From Pseudanabaena minima (GTDB taxonomy: Bacteria; Cyanobacteriota; Cyanobacteriia; Pseudanabaenales; Pseudanabaenaceae), in NCBI RefSeq assembly GCF_051131155.1, contig NZ_CP159508.1:62001-126000 (forward strand): 64,000 nt of DNA, given 5' to 3'. Position numbers and translations under genes: made by a program. Positions within the stretch are counted from its first letter, which is position 1. Each line of letters begins with the position of its first letter. A model generated the notes under the pieces. The model saw only the letters and a list, made by a program, of their open reading frames with translations, had not been told where the DNA came from and ran no database searches. Below are positions 62,362 to 64,000 of the stretch, piece after piece.

Positions 62362-63842
62362 GTAAAGAATCAGGTAAGAAATTGACAAAAGAGTCAAAGT
62401 GGTTAAAGTAAAGGGATGAAAGAACCACCACAATATGAACGAGAAGCACTAGAAAACATGCCAGTAGGAGAACTGGTAGAAGTAATCGTGCGCCAACAAG
62501 AATGGGCACAGCAAATATATGAAGAAATAGAGAGCCTAAAAGCAGTCAACAACAGAAGTAGCAAAGACTCATCAAAACCGCCATCAAGCGACCTATTAAA
62601 ACGGTCAGAGAAAAAAGTCGAAGAAATAGCAGAAGAGGAGGGTAAGAAAAAAGTAGGAGGACAATTCGGACATAAAGGAAAAACGAGAAAAGGATTTAAT
62701 CGAGTAGATCGCTTTGAGACGCTCTCGCCCGAAGGCTGTCCAAATTGCGGAGGACAAGCATGGACAGAGATAGGAGTCAGCATCAGACAAACAGCAAGAT
62801 TGGTAGAACAACCAATTGAAATCGTTGAATATCAGCAACAGGAATGTCAATGTAAGCACTGTGGCGCAGTGGTGTGGGGAGAATTGCCTAAAGATGTGAT
62901 TGGCGAACAAGACCTAGAAGCAAGCCTACAAGGGATGTTGGTATGGTTAGGGAATTATGGACATATGAGTTATAAAAAACAGCAAGAATTGCTAAAAGAG
63001 ATGGGACTAGTCGAAATCGGACTAGGAACCATCGCCGCCACCAATGAGCGAGTAGCAGACAGTATTGAAGCAAAAGTGGAAGAGCTAGCAGATTGGATTA
63101 AAGACCAACCCCAAGTTCAAGTCGATGAAACACCGTGGCTCGTCAAAGGCGTAAAAGAATGGCTATGGTCATTCAGTGGTGAAGGTTATGCGCTATATCG
63201 TGGTGCAGATACTCGTAGTCGTGCCGAACTAGAGTCAATGTTGGGAGAAAGCTATGATGGCGTATTGTGTAGTGACGACTATAGTGTGTATAACGGTTAC
63301 GCCGTTGAGCGACAACAGAAATGTCTGGCTCACCTAAGACGACACTTTAAAGCACTACTTAAATTAACCCTTAAATCTCAACAAGAAATTGGGCGTATAT
63401 TCATTAGGCTGATTGATGAAGCATTTGAACATCATGCGACTTGGCAAAAAAATCGTGATACTCGACCATATTTTAACTGGGCGATTGATTTTAAAAAACG
63501 AGTCAGCCAAGCTATCTCGGATTGGATGCCCAAAGTTGGCTATGCCGCAGGTAATTTATTAAAGTCCCTCAAGAAGAAATCGGCTCAATGGTGGTATTTC
63601 CTTGAAAATCCTCATGTCCCTCCTGACAATAATCGTGCCGAGCGTAATCTCAGACTTGCTGTTACCAAACGCAAAGTTTGTGGTGGCTCCCGTTCTATGG
63701 ATGGTTTTCGCAATACCGCCGCTTTATTGACGGTTATTCAAACTTGTAAAGCTCAAGGTAAATCTGTCATTGATTTTTTCCGTCAAGCTTTAATTGATCC
63801 TTCTTCCATCTCTCTCATCCCTATTCTTACCTGAATTCTTAC
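62362..63842 (+). mobile_element. Complete IS66-family insertion sequence (1481 bp)
   Basis: Bounded by 19-base imperfect inverted repeats beginning GTAA (left GTAAAGAATCAGGTAAGAA, right end complementary with few mismatches). Flanked by a perfect 8-bp target duplication GAATCAAC (62354-62361 and 63843-63850), as expected for IS66. One transposase gene and no accessory tnpA/tnpB. Intact ends and frame suggest a recent insertion. Confidence 0.95.
62416..63834 (+). CDS. tnpC: IS66-family transposase
   Basis: A protein of 472 residues. The N-terminal coiled coil and SSKDSSKPPSSD segment come first, then a zinc-binding part (CPNCGGQ, CQCKHCGAVVWGE). The catalytic DDE core follows: VDETPW, then CSDDYSVY, with the last acidic residue in NNRAERNLR. 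The C terminus has GSRSMDGFRNTAALLTVIQTCKAQG. The full-length gene inside intact ends means the element may be active. The absence of tnpA/tnpB is typical of the ISBst12-like subgroup. Confidence 0.95.
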   Translation: MKEPPQYEREALENMPVGELVEVIVRQQEWAQQIYEEIESLKAVNNRSSKDSSKPPSSDLLKRSEKKVEEIAEEEGKKKVGGQFGHKGKTRKGFNRVDRFETLSPEGCPNCGGQAWTEIGVSIRQTARLVEQPIEIVEYQQQECQCKHCGAVVWGELPKDVIGEQDLEASLQGMLVWLGNYGHMSYKKQQELLKEMGLVEIGLGTIAATNERVADSIEAKVEELADWIKDQPQVQVDETPWLVKGVKEWLWSFSGEGYALYRGADTRSRAELESMLGESYDGVLCSDDYSVYNGYAVERQQKCLAHLRRHFKALLKLTLKSQQEIGRIFIRLIDEAFEHHATWQKNRDTRPYFNWAIDFKKRVSQAISDWMPKVGYAAGNLLKSLKKKSAQWWYFLENPHVPPDNNRAERNLRLAVTKRKVCGGSRSMDGFRNTAALLTVIQTCKAQGKSVIDFFRQALIDPSSISLIPILT

Positions 63843-64000
63843 GAATCAACAACCCAACAGTCTTTTCCTGAAACTCATACTTCACCGCCCCAGCCAACCT
63901 CGCCCCCAACCGCAAATCTACCTCCAGCGCCAGCCTTACCACCCGCACCGCCTGCTCCTCACTCTCCATCAACTCCAACATCAACGCCAAAGGTTCCGTC
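63843..64000 (-). pseudogene. HEAT-repeat/STAND gene, upstream fragment (runs off the window)
   Basis: A minus-strand frame ending at the IS. It reads LALEVDLRLGARLAGAVKYE and then EFQEKTVGLLIR. Removing the IS and one copy of GAATCAAC joins it in frame to the fragment at 59865-62361 (…TVGLLIR-EIEERE…). The LxLGARLAGxVKxEFQExTV block is one I associate with the segment between the NTPase and HEAT arrays in cyanobacterial NACHT-type proteins. The NTPase itself would be beyond the window edge. Confidence 0.8.

Noticed and set aside
63790..63990. A 66-residue minus-strand frame as an independent gene
   Set aside because: Its first part is the upstream fragment of the HEAT/STAND gene and its last part is read from IS DNA.
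1..64000. CRISPR arrays
   Set aside because: No regularly spaced identical repeats with unique spacers were seen; the repeats found are hairpins, MITEs or short tandem units.

Overview
The window is chromosomal DNA from a filamentous or unicellular cyanobacterium. The evidence is the split RNA polymerase beta-prime subunit (rpoC1 and rpoC2), a BciB-type divinyl reductase for chlorophyll, cyanobacteriochrome-type GAF domains, a SigF-type sigma factor and very frequent GCGATCGC (HIP1) octamers. Gene content and intergenic style suggest a Pseudanabaena-like lineage, but that is inference and no search was run.

Layout. 1-4912: the end of a ClC chloride channel, a GUN4-domain protein, an Hpt phosphotransfer protein and a DUF3352-like exported protein. 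5039-9696: rdgB, a DHH phosphoesterase (minus strand), an orphan methyltransferase and gcvT. 9697-10238: a run of perfect hairpins and the rpoB promoter. 10239-19845: rpoB, rpoC1 and rpoC2 with a strong terminator. 19897-21520: a small AT-rich island (membrane protein, winged-helix protein and HTH protein, all minus). 21726-25505: an M16 double peptidase and an MnmC-like methyltransferase. 25694-29895: rplS, tRNA-Trp, secE, nusG, rplK, rplA, L10 leader, rplJ and rplL. 30305-38948: hisE, PBP1A, an RsbW-like kinase, an rsmE-yjbQ-yvcK operon, a phosphohexomutase and sigF.

39417-54852 is the most distinctive part. It holds five histidine-kinase genes around bciB. Two of the three very large hybrid kinases carry GAF domains with the two cysteines of DXCF cyanobacteriochromes, exactly 28 residues apart in both. 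The second and third kinases are a tandem duplication with swapped sensor modules (four CBS domains plus GAF, versus four CBS domains plus three PAS). sigF is divergent from the first kinase. A light- and nucleotide-sensing signalling cluster is a reasonable inference.

55270-58885 carries a Ppx/GppA phosphatase and an NhaP/RCK antiporter. 58902-64000 is accessory: a HigBA-type toxin-antitoxin pair with an extra small gene, then a HEAT-repeat (probably STAND/NACHT-type) gene cut in two by a complete IS66-family element. The element has an 8-bp target duplication, and both halves of the gene are still in frame across the insertion point.

The intergenic regions are unusually structured. They hold many perfect inverted repeats with 3-nt loops, a 170-bp MITE family (three copies), a two-hairpin dispersed repeat whose arms co-vary (three copies), and TTAGCT-type repeats inside the rpoB-rpoC1 and rplJ-rplL gaps. 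RpoC1 carries an insertion of about 50 residues that looks like a single sandwich-barrel (SBHM) domain.
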